Origin: Rhodoferax sp.
GTDB lineage: Bacteria; Pseudomonadota; Gammaproteobacteria; Burkholderiales; Burkholderiaceae_C
Reading direction: 5' to 3'
Assembly (NCBI GenBank): GCA_029865675.1
Contig: JARXAU010000036.1
Span: forward strand, 1-19,759
Length of the DNA stretch: 19,759 nucleotides
Shown here piece by piece: positions 1-6,848 of this stretch. Every line of letters starts with the position of its first letter. Position 1 is the stretch's first letter. A program made the position numbers and the translations under genes. Below the pieces are notes generated by a model that searched no databases, had not been told where the DNA came from, and saw only the letters and a program-made list of their open reading frames with translations.

Positions 1-243
1 CTCGTTAACTAGGCGCTCAAGCACCAAGGCGCGCAGCTCGCTTGCCGGTGGCAGCGGCTGGCGCTGCTGCGCCCGCTGCTCGGCGACTTGCTTGATTTGC
101 GCTTCCAGCTCGGTATGGGTGATTGGCTCGGAGTTGACCAACGCAACGATGAAGTCAGCGGCTTGGCTGTTCTGCGCCAGCGCAGGACCCCAAGCAAGCA
201 GGGCAAGCAGGGCGACCAAGGTGGCGGGAAAGTGCAGTGTCAT
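1..243 (-). CDS. surA: Periplasmic chaperone/peptidyl-prolyl isomerase SurA, N-terminal part (cut by window edge)
   Basis: SurA escorts unfolded outer-membrane proteins through the periplasm to the BAM complex. Only the first 81 residues are in the window; the reading frame is open at the left edge. Residues 1-23 form a signal peptide (hydrophobic stretch ALLALLAW, cleavage after PALA). The start of the SurA N-terminal domain follows, with the typical pattern of a short strand (FIVALVNSEPIT) leading into a charged helix (HTELEAQIKQVAEQRAQQ). The gene begins 5 bases after the lptD stop codon on the same strand. lptD-surA is the standard order in proteobacteria and fits co-transcription, since LptD is itself a SurA client. 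The parvulin domains cannot be checked because they lie outside the window. The identity rests on the N-terminus plus the lptD neighbour. Confidence 0.9.
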   Translation of the reverse strand, partial: MTLHFPATLVALLALLAWGPALAQNSQAADFIVALVNSEPITHTELEAQIKQVAEQRAQQRQPLPPASELRALVLERLVNE

Positions 244-248
244 GATGG

Positions 249-2603
249 TCAGTCGTATTTGCGATGGGAGCTGCCTGCTGCGCTGGCGTCACGCAGGTTT
301 TGGTAGTTCGAGATGTTGGAGCTAAGGGTTTTTTCCGGGCTCAGGCCAATGCGGGTAAAGCCCACAAACTCCAATTGAAACATCAGGCGCTGGTTGGCGG
401 TCTCGGCGCTGGTTTGCACGCGCTCCACGACCAGGCGGCCGATCCAGCAGCCCGCATCGTACTCGACCCCCAAAACGCTATCGACCAAACGTCCGTCGCG
501 CAGGCTGTAGTTCATGCGGCCCAGCGCGTAGTAGCGGCCTTCCCCCTGGCCTTGGCCAGCGCCCAGGTTCTCACCCGAGTCACCCCACAAGTCGTTGAGT
601 GGCCACTGCCAGCTGGCGTCGACTTGCTCGCTAAGGTCACGCTGAAAGCGGTAAGCCAGGTTGATCACCCGGTAGTTCGATGGGTTGTAGCGCACCCCCA
701 GCACCGAGCGCACGGATTCGTCGGTGCGACCGTTGTACTGCACGGTGGAGTCCACCACCCAGCGCTGCGTCAGGTTGACCGAAGCGCCGAGCAAGATGTC
801 GCTCAAGCCCGCCGCGGCCCCCGCAGTCGCGGGGTTGATAGTGACCTTTTGGTCTTCGAAGCGCAGCCGCTGCGCCACGCCAAAGCGGGCCAATTGGGCG
901 CCGTTGTCGGCATTGAGGTAGCGGGTGGTCACGCCCAGCGTGAGCAGGTTGTTGTCGGAGATTTTGTCGTTACCGACGAACGCATTTTCCGTGTAGATGG
1001 TGGCGAAATTGAAGTCATTGGCCCCGGTATCGTAATTGGGCAGCATGCTTTGGTCGTGGTACGGGGTGTAGACGTAAAACGCACGCGGCTCCAGCGTTTG
1101 CACCACGGCGCGACCCATCAAGCGGGTTTCGCGTTCGAACACCAGGCCACTGTCCAGACTGAAGGTGGGCACCGTGCTGTCGGCGACTCGGCTGCCATGG
1201 TAGCTGGCGTCAAACTGGTAGCCGGTACTGTGCAGCTGCAGCTTGGGCGTGAGAAAGCCCGCCGGGCGGATGAGGGGGTAGCTGGCCTGCGCCAGCGCGA
1301 AGACGCGCTGCGCATTGGGTTGCAAGGTGCGCGTGCGGTCCGATTCGAACTGCGTGAGGTCCCCATCGAGCGACCAGTCCAGGCCCATCACATTGTTTTG
1401 CGCGTAGCGGGCACCCCACTGGGGCACCCGGTCATAGGGGGGCGTGATGGGGGCAGTCGGGTCTTGCAAGGTTTGCCATTTCAGCACCTTGAGTGAAGTG
1501 GAAAAGTCGCCCCGGCCCCAAGATGCCGTTAGATCCGCCGGCAAGAGCCGCTGGGTGGCGCCGCCGACCACACTGCCCGTGTTCACCACGCTGCTGCTGG
1601 TGAAATCGCGCCAGTAATCGTCGTCGCTGACGCGGTTGACATTGGCCACCAGGGTGACACCGCCGATCGGAGAATCCACACTGCCCGTGTGCGCCAGCGC
1701 CGCACCCCAGCGGTCGGCAGCGCGCAGCTTGTCTTGGGGCATGTAGCTCAGCCGAAGGGACCCGGCGTAGCGGGGCTCCAGGTAGCGGAACTCGCCAGCG
1801 ACATTGACGCCGCGCGCGGTCATGAAAGTCGGCGTAAGCGTGGCATCCCGGTTGGGCGCGATGTTGAGGTAGTAGGGCGCCGATATCTCCAGTCCGTTGG
1901 CGTTGTCGAGCCCGATGGTGGGTGGCAAGAGGCCGCTTTTGCGCTTTTCGGTCAAAGGAAAACTGATGGGTAAAACGCGCACCAGCGGCACGCCCTTGAA
2001 ACTGAGCACCGCGTTTTGGGCTTGGCCGATTTCTTCATCATTGTCAATGTCAATGCGCGCCGCAGTGAGCACCCAGTCGGGCAGCCAGTCGGGGCCGGGC
2101 TTGCGCTTGCAGGTGGTGTACGTGGCCTGGTGCACCGTCATGTGGGCGCTGTCCGCAAAGTCTGCCCGGGCAGCTTGGCCGTGGGCTCCGTTTTGGGCGA
2201 ACTCGTAACGAGGTGCAGTAAAAAATCCTTCAAAGGCGTCCACCTTCAGCTCTAGGTAGGGCCCCTGGTAGGTATTGCCATCGCGACGGACCCAGACATG
2301 ACCGGTCGCGCGCGCCGTGTCGGTGGGCATGTCGTAGTCGAGGCGGTCGGCCCGAATGAGGGTGCTGCCTTTTCGCAGCTCGGCATCGCCTTCGAGCACG
2401 GCATCAAGGTCGGTGCGGCTGGTCAAACGGTCGGCCTGCAAATACACCGGTTCGCCCTGCACTGGCGCATCGGGACCCACGCCTTGTGCCCGCACGGCAC
2501 CTATCCACACCCCACCTAGCCCAAGCGACAGACATCCCCACCCGATCGCCCGTAGCGCCCAGCAGGGCGACCGAACCGGTAAGTCGCGCGCAGAAGAAGG
2601 CAT
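249..2603 (-). CDS. lptD: LPS-assembly protein LptD (outer-membrane beta-barrel)
   Basis: LptD forms the outer-membrane translocon that, with the lipoprotein LptE, inserts lipopolysaccharide into the outer leaflet. From the ATG at 2603 the protein has 784 residues, the usual length. Residues 1-39 form a signal peptide ending AVRA|Q. Residues about 50-150 are the periplasmic OstA/LptA-like beta-jellyroll (YLQADRL, GDAELRKGSTLIRADRLDY). The rest is a large aromatic-rich barrel with family motifs such as FPLTEKRKSGLLPP and a C-terminal LMFQLEFVGFTRIG strand. The mature chain has only two cysteines, Cys165 (TTCKRKPG) and Cys719 (DAGCWIG), whereas E. coli LptD has four forming two disulfides. A TTG codon at 2621 would add six residues. 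I prefer the ATG because it gives a clean signal peptide, but neither start has a good ribosome-binding site. The gene is followed at once by surA. Confidence 0.95.
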   Translation of the reverse strand: MPSSARDLPVRSPCWALRAIGWGCLSLGLGGVWIGAVRAQGVGPDAPVQGEPVYLQADRLTSRTDLDAVLEGDAELRKGSTLIRADRLDYDMPTDTARATGHVWVRRDGNTYQGPYLELKVDAFEGFFTAPRYEFAQNGAHGQAARADFADSAHMTVHQATYTTCKRKPGPDWLPDWVLTAARIDIDNDEEIGQAQNAVLSFKGVPLVRVLPISFPLTEKRKSGLLPPTIGLDNANGLEISAPYYLNIAPNRDATLTPTFMTARGVNVAGEFRYLEPRYAGSLRLSYMPQDKLRAADRWGAALAHTGSVDSPIGGVTLVANVNRVSDDDYWRDFTSSSVVNTGSVVGGATQRLLPADLTASWGRGDFSTSLKVLKWQTLQDPTAPITPPYDRVPQWGARYAQNNVMGLDWSLDGDLTQFESDRTRTLQPNAQRVFALAQASYPLIRPAGFLTPKLQLHSTGYQFDASYHGSRVADSTVPTFSLDSGLVFERETRLMGRAVVQTLEPRAFYVYTPYHDQSMLPNYDTGANDFNFATIYTENAFVGNDKISDNNLLTLGVTTRYLNADNGAQLARFGVAQRLRFEDQKVTINPATAGAAAGLSDILLGASVNLTQRWVVDSTVQYNGRTDESVRSVLGVRYNPSNYRVINLAYRFQRDLSEQVDASWQWPLNDLWGDSGENLGAGQGQGEGRYYALGRMNYSLRDGRLVDSVLGVEYDAGCWIGRLVVERVQTSAETANQRLMFQLEFVGFTRIGLSPEKTLSSNISNYQNLRDASAAGSSHRKYD

Positions 2604-2649
2604 GGGCAAGTTCAGAACCAATCACAAAAAGATAGAAAATGGATTATCC

Positions 2650-3906
2650 ATGAGCCCTACCACTCCCACCAAGCCAGGTGCCGCCTCGCCGACCGCCGTT
2701 CATTGGGCAGACCCGCAACGCCAAGCCCACTTTGACGCTTGGCTTGCCGCCCTGCAAACCCGCTTCTCCCTCAACCCCGCCAGCCTGCGCCCTGCCTCTA
2801 CCGACGCGAGCTTTCGCCGGTATTTGCGCATTGACACCTTGTCCGGCAGCCATGGCGAGAGCTTGGTCATCATGGACGCCCCGCCGGACAAAGAGAATTG
2901 CGCACCTTTTGTTCAAGTTGCGCAGTTGCTGCACGATGCCCAGATTCGAGCGCCGCAGGTGCTTGATTGGCACCAGGCCCATGGTTTCATGCTGCTGACC
3001 GACTTGGGCGCGCGCACCCTGATGCAGGTCATCGACCCCGCTGCCCCACCGCCGCTAGACCTGTATTTGCAGGCCGTCGACACCCTCATCACTTGGCAAA
3101 AAGCCTCGCGCCCCGGCGTTCTGCCGCCTTACGACCACGCGCTTTTGCGCCGCGAGATGGAGCTGTTCCCGCACTGGTACATCGCCGAGCACCGGAAAGT
3201 GACCCTGGACCCCGCGCAGCGCAAGGTGCTTGACGCTACTTTTGAGACCATCATCACCGAGAACCTGTCCTGGCCCAGCGTCTATGTGCACCGGGACTTC
3301 ATGCCCAGGAATCTGATGGCCCCCACGCTTGCCACTTCGTGTGCTGCGCTGCCCCCCGAGGGGGCTAATTTGCCTTGGGGCGGCCCGGCGGCAAATTCCA
3401 TGGCCCCCACGCTTGCCAATTCGTGTGCTGCGCTGCCCCCCGAGGGGGCTGATTTGCCTTGGGGCGGTCCGGCAGGCGACAGCCAATTGGGCGTGCTGGA
3501 TTTCCAGGACGCGGTTTACGGCCCGATTACCTACGACATTGCCAGCCTGATGCGCGATGCGTTTTTGAGTTGGGACGAGGACTTTTGCCTGGACGTGACG
3601 GTGCGCTACTGGCAAAAGGCGCGCCAGGCGGGTTTGCCGGTGGGCGACGACTTTGGCACTTTTTACCGCGCGGTGGAATGGATGGGCTTGCAGCGCCATC
3701 TGAAAGTGGCCGGCATTTTTGCCCGCCTGACCTTGCGCGACGGCAAGCCGCAGTACCTGGCCGACACGCCGCGCTTTATCGCCTACATCCGCGCCACCTG
3801 CGCCCGCTACCGCGAGCTCAAACCCTTGTTGCGCCTGGTTGACAAGATCGAGGGCATTGAAGAGCCCAATGTCTTTGGCTTTGGCCGCAGCCCCGGCGCC
3901 GCCTGA
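2650..3906 (+). CDS. amgK: AmgK-like N-acetylmuramate/N-acetylglucosamine anomeric kinase carrying a repeat insertion
   Basis: AmgK phosphorylates the anomeric position of MurNAc or GlcNAc in the peptidoglycan recycling bypass that feeds UDP-MurNAc synthesis in the cytoplasm. The 418-residue product has the aminoglycoside-phosphotransferase fold: an N-terminal lobe with SFRRYLRI, a catalytic loop HRDFMPRN (His214, Asp216, Asn221) and a metal-binding DFQD (Asp284-Asp287) followed by AVYGPITYDIASLMRDA. This match to the family is strong. Family members are usually about 340-360 residues; the excess is explained by two 28-residue tandem units at residues 223-278, between the catalytic loop and DFQD (separate entry). 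The reading frame stays open through them. The ATG at 2650 is chosen over upstream in-frame codons because those lie inside lptD on the other strand; GGA sits upstream as a weak ribosome-binding site. The stop is 2 bases before rsmE. The murU uridylyltransferase often found next is absent here. Confidence 0.85.
   Translation: MSPTTPTKPGAASPTAVHWADPQRQAHFDAWLAALQTRFSLNPASLRPASTDASFRRYLRIDTLSGSHGESLVIMDAPPDKENCAPFVQVAQLLHDAQIRAPQVLDWHQAHGFMLLTDLGARTLMQVIDPAAPPPLDLYLQAVDTLITWQKASRPGVLPPYDHALLRREMELFPHWYIAEHRKVTLDPAQRKVLDATFETIITENLSWPSVYVHRDFMPRNLMAPTLATSCAALPPEGANLPWGGPAANSMAPTLANSCAALPPEGADLPWGGPAGDSQLGVLDFQDAVYGPITYDIASLMRDAFLSWDEDFCLDVTVRYWQKARQAGLPVGDDFGTFYRAVEWMGLQRHLKVAGIFARLTLRDGKPQYLADTPRFIAYIRATCARYRELKPLLRLVDKIEGIEEPNVFGFGRSPGAA
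3316..3483 (+). repeat. Two tandem 84-base palindrome-bearing repeat units, in frame inside amgK
   Basis: Unit 1 spans 3316-3399 and unit 2 spans 3400-3483. Each is exactly 84 bases, and they differ at only a handful of positions, mostly near the unit ends. Each contains a hairpin with arms GCCCCC and GGGGGC around a CGA loop, followed by a TTGGGGCGG stretch that can pair imperfectly with the CCCCCA at the unit start. Because 84 is a multiple of three, each unit adds 28 residues without breaking the frame (MAPTLATSCAALPPEG... in unit 1, a near-identical peptide in unit 2). The peptide is rich in Pro, Ala and Gly and has no match to a kinase structural element I know. The form resembles GC-rich intergenic palindromic repeats of Comamonadaceae. 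That resemblance is from memory, and no other copy is seen in this window. Confidence 0.85.
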
Positions 3907-3908
3907 CC

Positions 3909-4685
3909 ATGCCGCGCTTTTTTTGCCCGGCACCGCTGCATACGGGTGAGTTGCTGGAGCTGCCCGCTGGCGCCGCCCGCCATGTGCAGGTGCTGCGCCT
4001 GCAGCCCGGTGACAGCATCACCCTGTTCAACCACGGCCCCGGCTGTTCGGTGGCAGGCAGCGCCAACAGCCCAGGCGGCGAGTTTGCCGCCACGGTGACA
4101 CAAATGGGGCGCAGCCATGTGCAAGTGCAAGTGGGTCCGCACCAGGCCGTGGAGCGCGAACCCGCGCGCGCGGTGCACCTGGCGCTGGCCATGCCAGCCA
4201 ACGACCGCATGGACTGGCTGGTAGAAAAAGCCACTGAGCTCGGCGTGGCCAGCATCCAGCCGCTGATGAGCGAGCGCAGCGTGCTGCGCCTCACGGGCGA
4301 GCGCGCTGACAAAAAGACCGCGCACTGGCAAAGCGTAGCGGTGTCCGCCTGCGAACAGTGTGGCGGCAACCGCGTGCCACTGGTGCATCCGGTGGCGACC
4401 TTGGCGCATTGGCTGCGGGCTTTGCCAGGGGACGAGACTACGGGCGCCGGTCAACGCACGGCTACTCGGCTGCTGCTGTCGCTGCGCGAAGGGTCGCGCC
4501 CCTTGCGCGATGCATTCCAAACACAAGCGGCGCCAGAAGTGGTCTTTTTGTCTGGCCCTGAGGGCGGCTTGAGCGCGGCAGAAGAAGTCGCGGCGATCGC
4601 CTCAGACTTCGCCGCCGTCTCGCTGGGTGCGCGGGTGCTGCGCGCTGAGACTGCGGCGCTAACCGCGCTGGCACTGCTGGTTTAA
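3909..4685 (+). CDS. rsmE: 16S rRNA (uracil(1498)-N3)-methyltransferase RsmE
   Basis: RsmE methylates N3 of U1498 in 16S rRNA of the assembled 30S subunit, using S-adenosylmethionine. The 258-residue product has the two-domain layout of the family: an N-terminal PUA-like RNA-binding domain (about 1-70, opening MPRFFCPAPL) and a SPOUT methyltransferase domain with the trefoil-knot motifs GPEGG (216-220) and SLGARVLRAETAALTAL (238-254). MDWLVEKATELGV (101-113) is the conserved KATELGV segment. A short extra loop around residues 172-184 (PGDETTGAGQRT) is the only unusual part. The ATG lies 2 bases after the amgK stop, so the two genes are almost certainly translated from one message. Nothing links their functions directly. 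Confidence 0.95.
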   Translation: MPRFFCPAPLHTGELLELPAGAARHVQVLRLQPGDSITLFNHGPGCSVAGSANSPGGEFAATVTQMGRSHVQVQVGPHQAVEREPARAVHLALAMPANDRMDWLVEKATELGVASIQPLMSERSVLRLTGERADKKTAHWQSVAVSACEQCGGNRVPLVHPVATLAHWLRALPGDETTGAGQRTATRLLLSLREGSRPLRDAFQTQAAPEVVFLSGPEGGLSAAEEVAAIASDFAAVSLGARVLRAETAALTALALLV

Positions 4686-4693
4686 GTACCGGA

Positions 4694-4722
4694 CCCGCTT
4701 GAACCTAGGGGGGGCAAGCGGG
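4694..4722 (+). terminator. Hairpin just after rsmE, possible terminator without T-run
   Basis: A perfect 8-base inverted repeat (CCCGCTTG / CAAGCGGG) with a 13-base loop starts 8 bases after the rsmE stop codon. The position suits a transcript end or an RNA-stabilising structure, but there is no T-tract after it, so a classical intrinsic terminator is not shown. Confidence 0.4.
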
Positions 4723-4919
4723 CACGATCTGCGTTACCTTGCACTCCGAGCCTCGCGTACGGCAAATGCGCTCAAGGACCAAACAGGCTCAAAGGCGAAA
4801 TGCATTGAACCTTTGCCACAGGCCGTGGAACAGACCCTCTTTGTATGTACCGGAGCCCTTCGTTCGCTGTCATTTGCTGGCGCTGCGCAACGGGCAGGTT
4901 CACACCCACGGAGACACCG
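4723..4919. other. Stretch without recognisable gene
   Basis: No convincing coding sequence, RNA gene or promoter is visible here. Short open frames exist but have no family features. It may be the eroded upstream part of the toxin-antitoxin locus whose antitoxin end is recognisable just downstream, but no toxin sequence can be read. Confidence 0.4.
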
Positions 4920-5065
4920 GATGCACTGGGCGACATCGGCCTGTCGCGTCAAAGCCTCTACAAAAGCCTGTTTGGCGAACGCGCGCCCAACTCGGACACC
5001 TTATTCAAGCTGATAAAGGCGCTGGGTTTGAGTTGACGCTGAAGCCGGCGAAGGACGCCGCTTAG
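4920..5065 (+). pseudogene. Remnant of a HigA/HI1420-type addiction-module antitoxin (frameshifted)
   Basis: The translation DALGDIGLSRQSLYKSLFGE, then RAPNSDTLFKLIKALG, is the DNA-recognition part and C-terminus of the small helix-turn-helix antitoxins of the probable addiction-module antidote family. Intact members read roughly ALGDI, then about a dozen residues (ARAKGM-type), then GLSRxSLYKxLSGExxPxxxTxxKxxxALG. Two lesions are visible. The segment between ALGDI and GLSR is deleted, which removes the first helix of the HTH. A one-base frame change near 5030 means the original frame stops at 5036 while the expected C-terminal peptide (ELTLKPAKDAA) continues in another frame to 5065. No start codon with family-like N-terminus and no toxin partner are found upstream. 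This is a decayed remnant and probably makes no functional protein. Confidence 0.65.
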
Positions 5066-5117
5066 GCCCTGGTAGCCAGGGGCATTCGGCGCACCTCCGT
5101 GTGCGGCACGCCCCGTT

Positions 5118-5702
5118 CTATTTGATGCCCAAGGCGCGGCGTAACGCCCGACCGGCCTCGGAATCGTCGCTGCCGAAGGTTGCGCCGTAGTCGGGGTAGT
5201 GTCCTGTTGCGACAAAGCTGCCGTCGGGCTTGGAAAAGCGCACCGAGTCCAGCAGCGCACGCTCCAAGCCCGCCGTGTCGCCCATAAAGCCCAGCGAAAA
5301 AACCGGTGCGCGGGCGCCCGGGGCCATGAAGAAATAGGAGTTTCCAGGATTGGGGTAAGCAATCACACCCTTGACTGCGGCCACGCCACCCACCGTCACC
5401 GCGCTGGTTTGGGCCTTGAACACGCGCAGGTAGGCCGAGATGTAGTCCGCTAAGTTGCGGTCCGTGGCGTTGAGCGACACCTCAAAGTTCACTTGCGCAT
5501 AGGGCTCCATGGCCAAAAACTCCGCCACCCGCTTTTGACCTGCCTGGTAGGACGAGACCTTCATGCCCGCCGGGTGCTTGAAGGTGACGCCCAGCTGCGG
5601 GTTGGTATACGTGGCCCAGGTTTGCGGCGCAGACTGGGCGCGTGCGGCGGTCCAGGTAAGGGCGGTGGCGAGGGTGGTGAGGGTGGCGGTGCGGCGGTTC
5701 AT
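5118..5702 (-). CDS. Exported protein of unknown function
   Basis: I do not recognise a named family with confidence. The 194-residue product begins with a signal peptide (MNRRTATLTTLATALTWTAARA, cleavage near residue 22). The mature part starts QTWATYTNPQLGVTFKHPAGM, a pattern seen in small periplasmic proteins with a PsbP-like alpha/beta fold; that link is inference only. No cysteines are present in the mature chain and no further membrane segment is seen, so a soluble periplasmic protein is likely. The start is fixed by a GAGGAA ribosome-binding site 6 bases upstream of the ATG at 5702; longer in-frame starts would spoil the signal peptide. It is the last gene of a minus-strand group but is separated from the Sel1 genes by a likely terminator at 5776-5799, so it is probably transcribed alone. 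Confidence 0.7.
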   Translation of the reverse strand: MNRRTATLTTLATALTWTAARAQSAPQTWATYTNPQLGVTFKHPAGMKVSSYQAGQKRVAEFLAMEPYAQVNFEVSLNATDRNLADYISAYLRVFKAQTSAVTVGGVAAVKGVIAYPNPGNSYFFMAPGARAPVFSLGFMGDTAGLERALLDSVRFSKPDGSFVATGHYPDYGATFGSDDSEAGRALRRALGIK

Positions 5703-5708
5703 GGTGGG

Positions 5709-5714
5709 TTCCTC
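5709..5714 (-). promoter_or_regulatory. Ribosome-binding site deciding the start at 5702
   Basis: On the minus strand this reads GAGGAA, 6 bases before the ATG. It selects the signal-peptide start over the longer open frame that begins at 5756. Confidence 0.75.
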
Positions 5715-5775
5715 TTTTGGTTCAATGGTGCTGTTCACACCAAAATTTTTCTGCACCAGCGTTCAAGTGTCAGTT

Positions 5776-5799
5776 AAAAAAAACAAGCCTTTGCAGGCT
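5776..5799 (-). terminator. Intrinsic terminator downstream of the Sel1 genes
   Basis: On the minus strand the sequence is AGCCT, a GCAA loop, AGGCT, then TG and eight T residues. The stem is short (5 base pairs) but the T-run is long. It lies about 155 bases beyond the stop of the Sel1 gene at 5955 and ahead of the exported-protein gene, so it would separate the two. Confidence 0.55.
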
Positions 5800-5954
5800 A
5801 CGTCCGATACCCGCAGTTCTATATGCAGATCCGCAGCGGCGACCCTGTTGAATAGTACTTCTATATGTCCGGCTCATGGCCATGCTGCACTTGGTCTGAT
5901 CGAAAACCGGTCGCGCGCCTCAGCTCTTGGCTGCGAAACCTCACGCGCCCCCAC

Positions 5955-6689
5955 TCAATAACAATCCTTGTAGTTCCGCGCCTGGCACTCCCGCACCAAG
6001 TTCTGCGCGTCAGCGATTTGCTGCGGCGTCATGCTGCGCGCCGCAAGGTCACGATTCTTGTGTGCATTTGCAGTGCCATAGATGGAGAACAAGGCATACG
6101 CCTTGGCATAGTCCTGCGCTACGCCGCGTCCACTGGCGTACATGACACCTAAATTGCACCGCGCCTCTGCAAGCCCTGCGGCCAGGCGGTACCACTTCAC
6201 GGCCTGGGCGTCGTCCTGCATCACGCCTTCACCGGTCTGGTGCAGGAAGCCTAAGTTGTATTGCGCACCCGCAAATCCTTTCTCGGCAGCTAGCCGGTAC
6301 CACTTGAGTGCTTCGGTAGTATTTTTTGTAACACTAGTGCCCAAAAGATAGCTAGTGCCAAGAGATGCTTGGCCCCACGCGTCTCCCGCCAATGCTAGCG
6401 GACGGGTAATTTTCACCTCGGCCTCATAGTCGCCCTGACCATGGGCAGCCTCCGCCCAAGTAACCATTTGGGCAGCTGCGCCGCGCACCCCATAGAAGTC
6501 AAGCGGCAAAGTAAACCGCAGTTTCTCTAGCACCCATGCTTCGCTGCCAGGGGCTACCGGGCTGAGAGCTTTAATTTCGGTCTCATGGTCGCCACGCGCC
6601 CGCGCAGTGTCCGCGTCATTTACTGGTTCGGCCCAAACCGGCCCAAGAAGCAGCATGGTTAAAACAACCAAAATTAACTTCTTCATCAT
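5955..6689 (-). CDS. Secreted Sel1-repeat protein (paralogue A, diverged)
   Basis: Sel1-like repeats are TPR-related helix pairs that build curved scaffolds for protein-protein contacts, often in the periplasm. The 244-residue product has a signal peptide (MMKKLILVVLTMLLLGPVWA, cut after residue 20) and three repeats at about 104-139, 140-173 and 174-209, each with the LG..Y..G.GV..D...A..WYRLAA pattern. Repeat two is two residues short at its end (RLAAGLAEAR). The N-terminal module (GDHETEIKALSPVAPGSEAW, residues 33-52) recurs at 86-105 as GDYEAEVKITRPLALAGDAW, an internal duplication. The C-terminus (MTPQQIADAQNLVRECQARNYKDCY) closely matches that of the upstream paralogue, including two cysteines spaced by seven residues. 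The first of two adjacent ATGs is chosen, with GAAAGG nine bases upstream. Its partner is unknown. Confidence 0.85.
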   Translation of the reverse strand: MMKKLILVVLTMLLLGPVWAEPVNDADTARARGDHETEIKALSPVAPGSEAWVLEKLRFTLPLDFYGVRGAAAQMVTWAEAAHGQGDYEAEVKITRPLALAGDAWGQASLGTSYLLGTSVTKNTTEALKWYRLAAEKGFAGAQYNLGFLHQTGEGVMQDDAQAVKWYRLAAGLAEARCNLGVMYASGRGVAQDYAKAYALFSIYGTANAHKNRDLAARSMTPQQIADAQNLVRECQARNYKDCY

Positions 6690-6848
6690 CGCTAAGTACC
6701 TTTCAAAACCGCTGAATCTGGCAATAGCAGTACGGCGTTTTTGCACAATGGGGCGATATAAATCGACCAGCCTGGTAGGGCATGGGGGGCTTTAAGCACA
6801 TGTGACAGCGTGATGGCTGTTTCAGGGCGGTTATGGCCTTGGCCCCAC

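Noticed and set aside
264..1496. A 410-codon plus-strand frame opposite lptD
   Set aside because: No recognisable protein features; the minus strand is clearly LptD.
2356..2649. Upstream extension of amgK to an earlier ATG
   Set aside because: This would overlap about 250 bases of lptD on the opposite strand, and its translation has no family similarity before the ATG at 2650.
3055..3933. A 292-codon minus-strand frame opposite amgK
   Set aside because: Antisense shadow. The repeated peptide in it simply mirrors the 84-base repeats.
5055..5117. Short hairpins (CCCTGG-TAG-CCAGGG and GCAC-CTCC-GTGTGC) after the exported-protein gene
   Set aside because: No T-run on either strand next to them, so I do not call a terminator.
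5800..5954. The 9-base direct repeat TTCTATATG, seen twice about 40 bases apart, in the gap after the Sel1 gene
   Set aside because: Only nine bases shared, no symmetry and no gene immediately downstream on the plus strand; likely chance.
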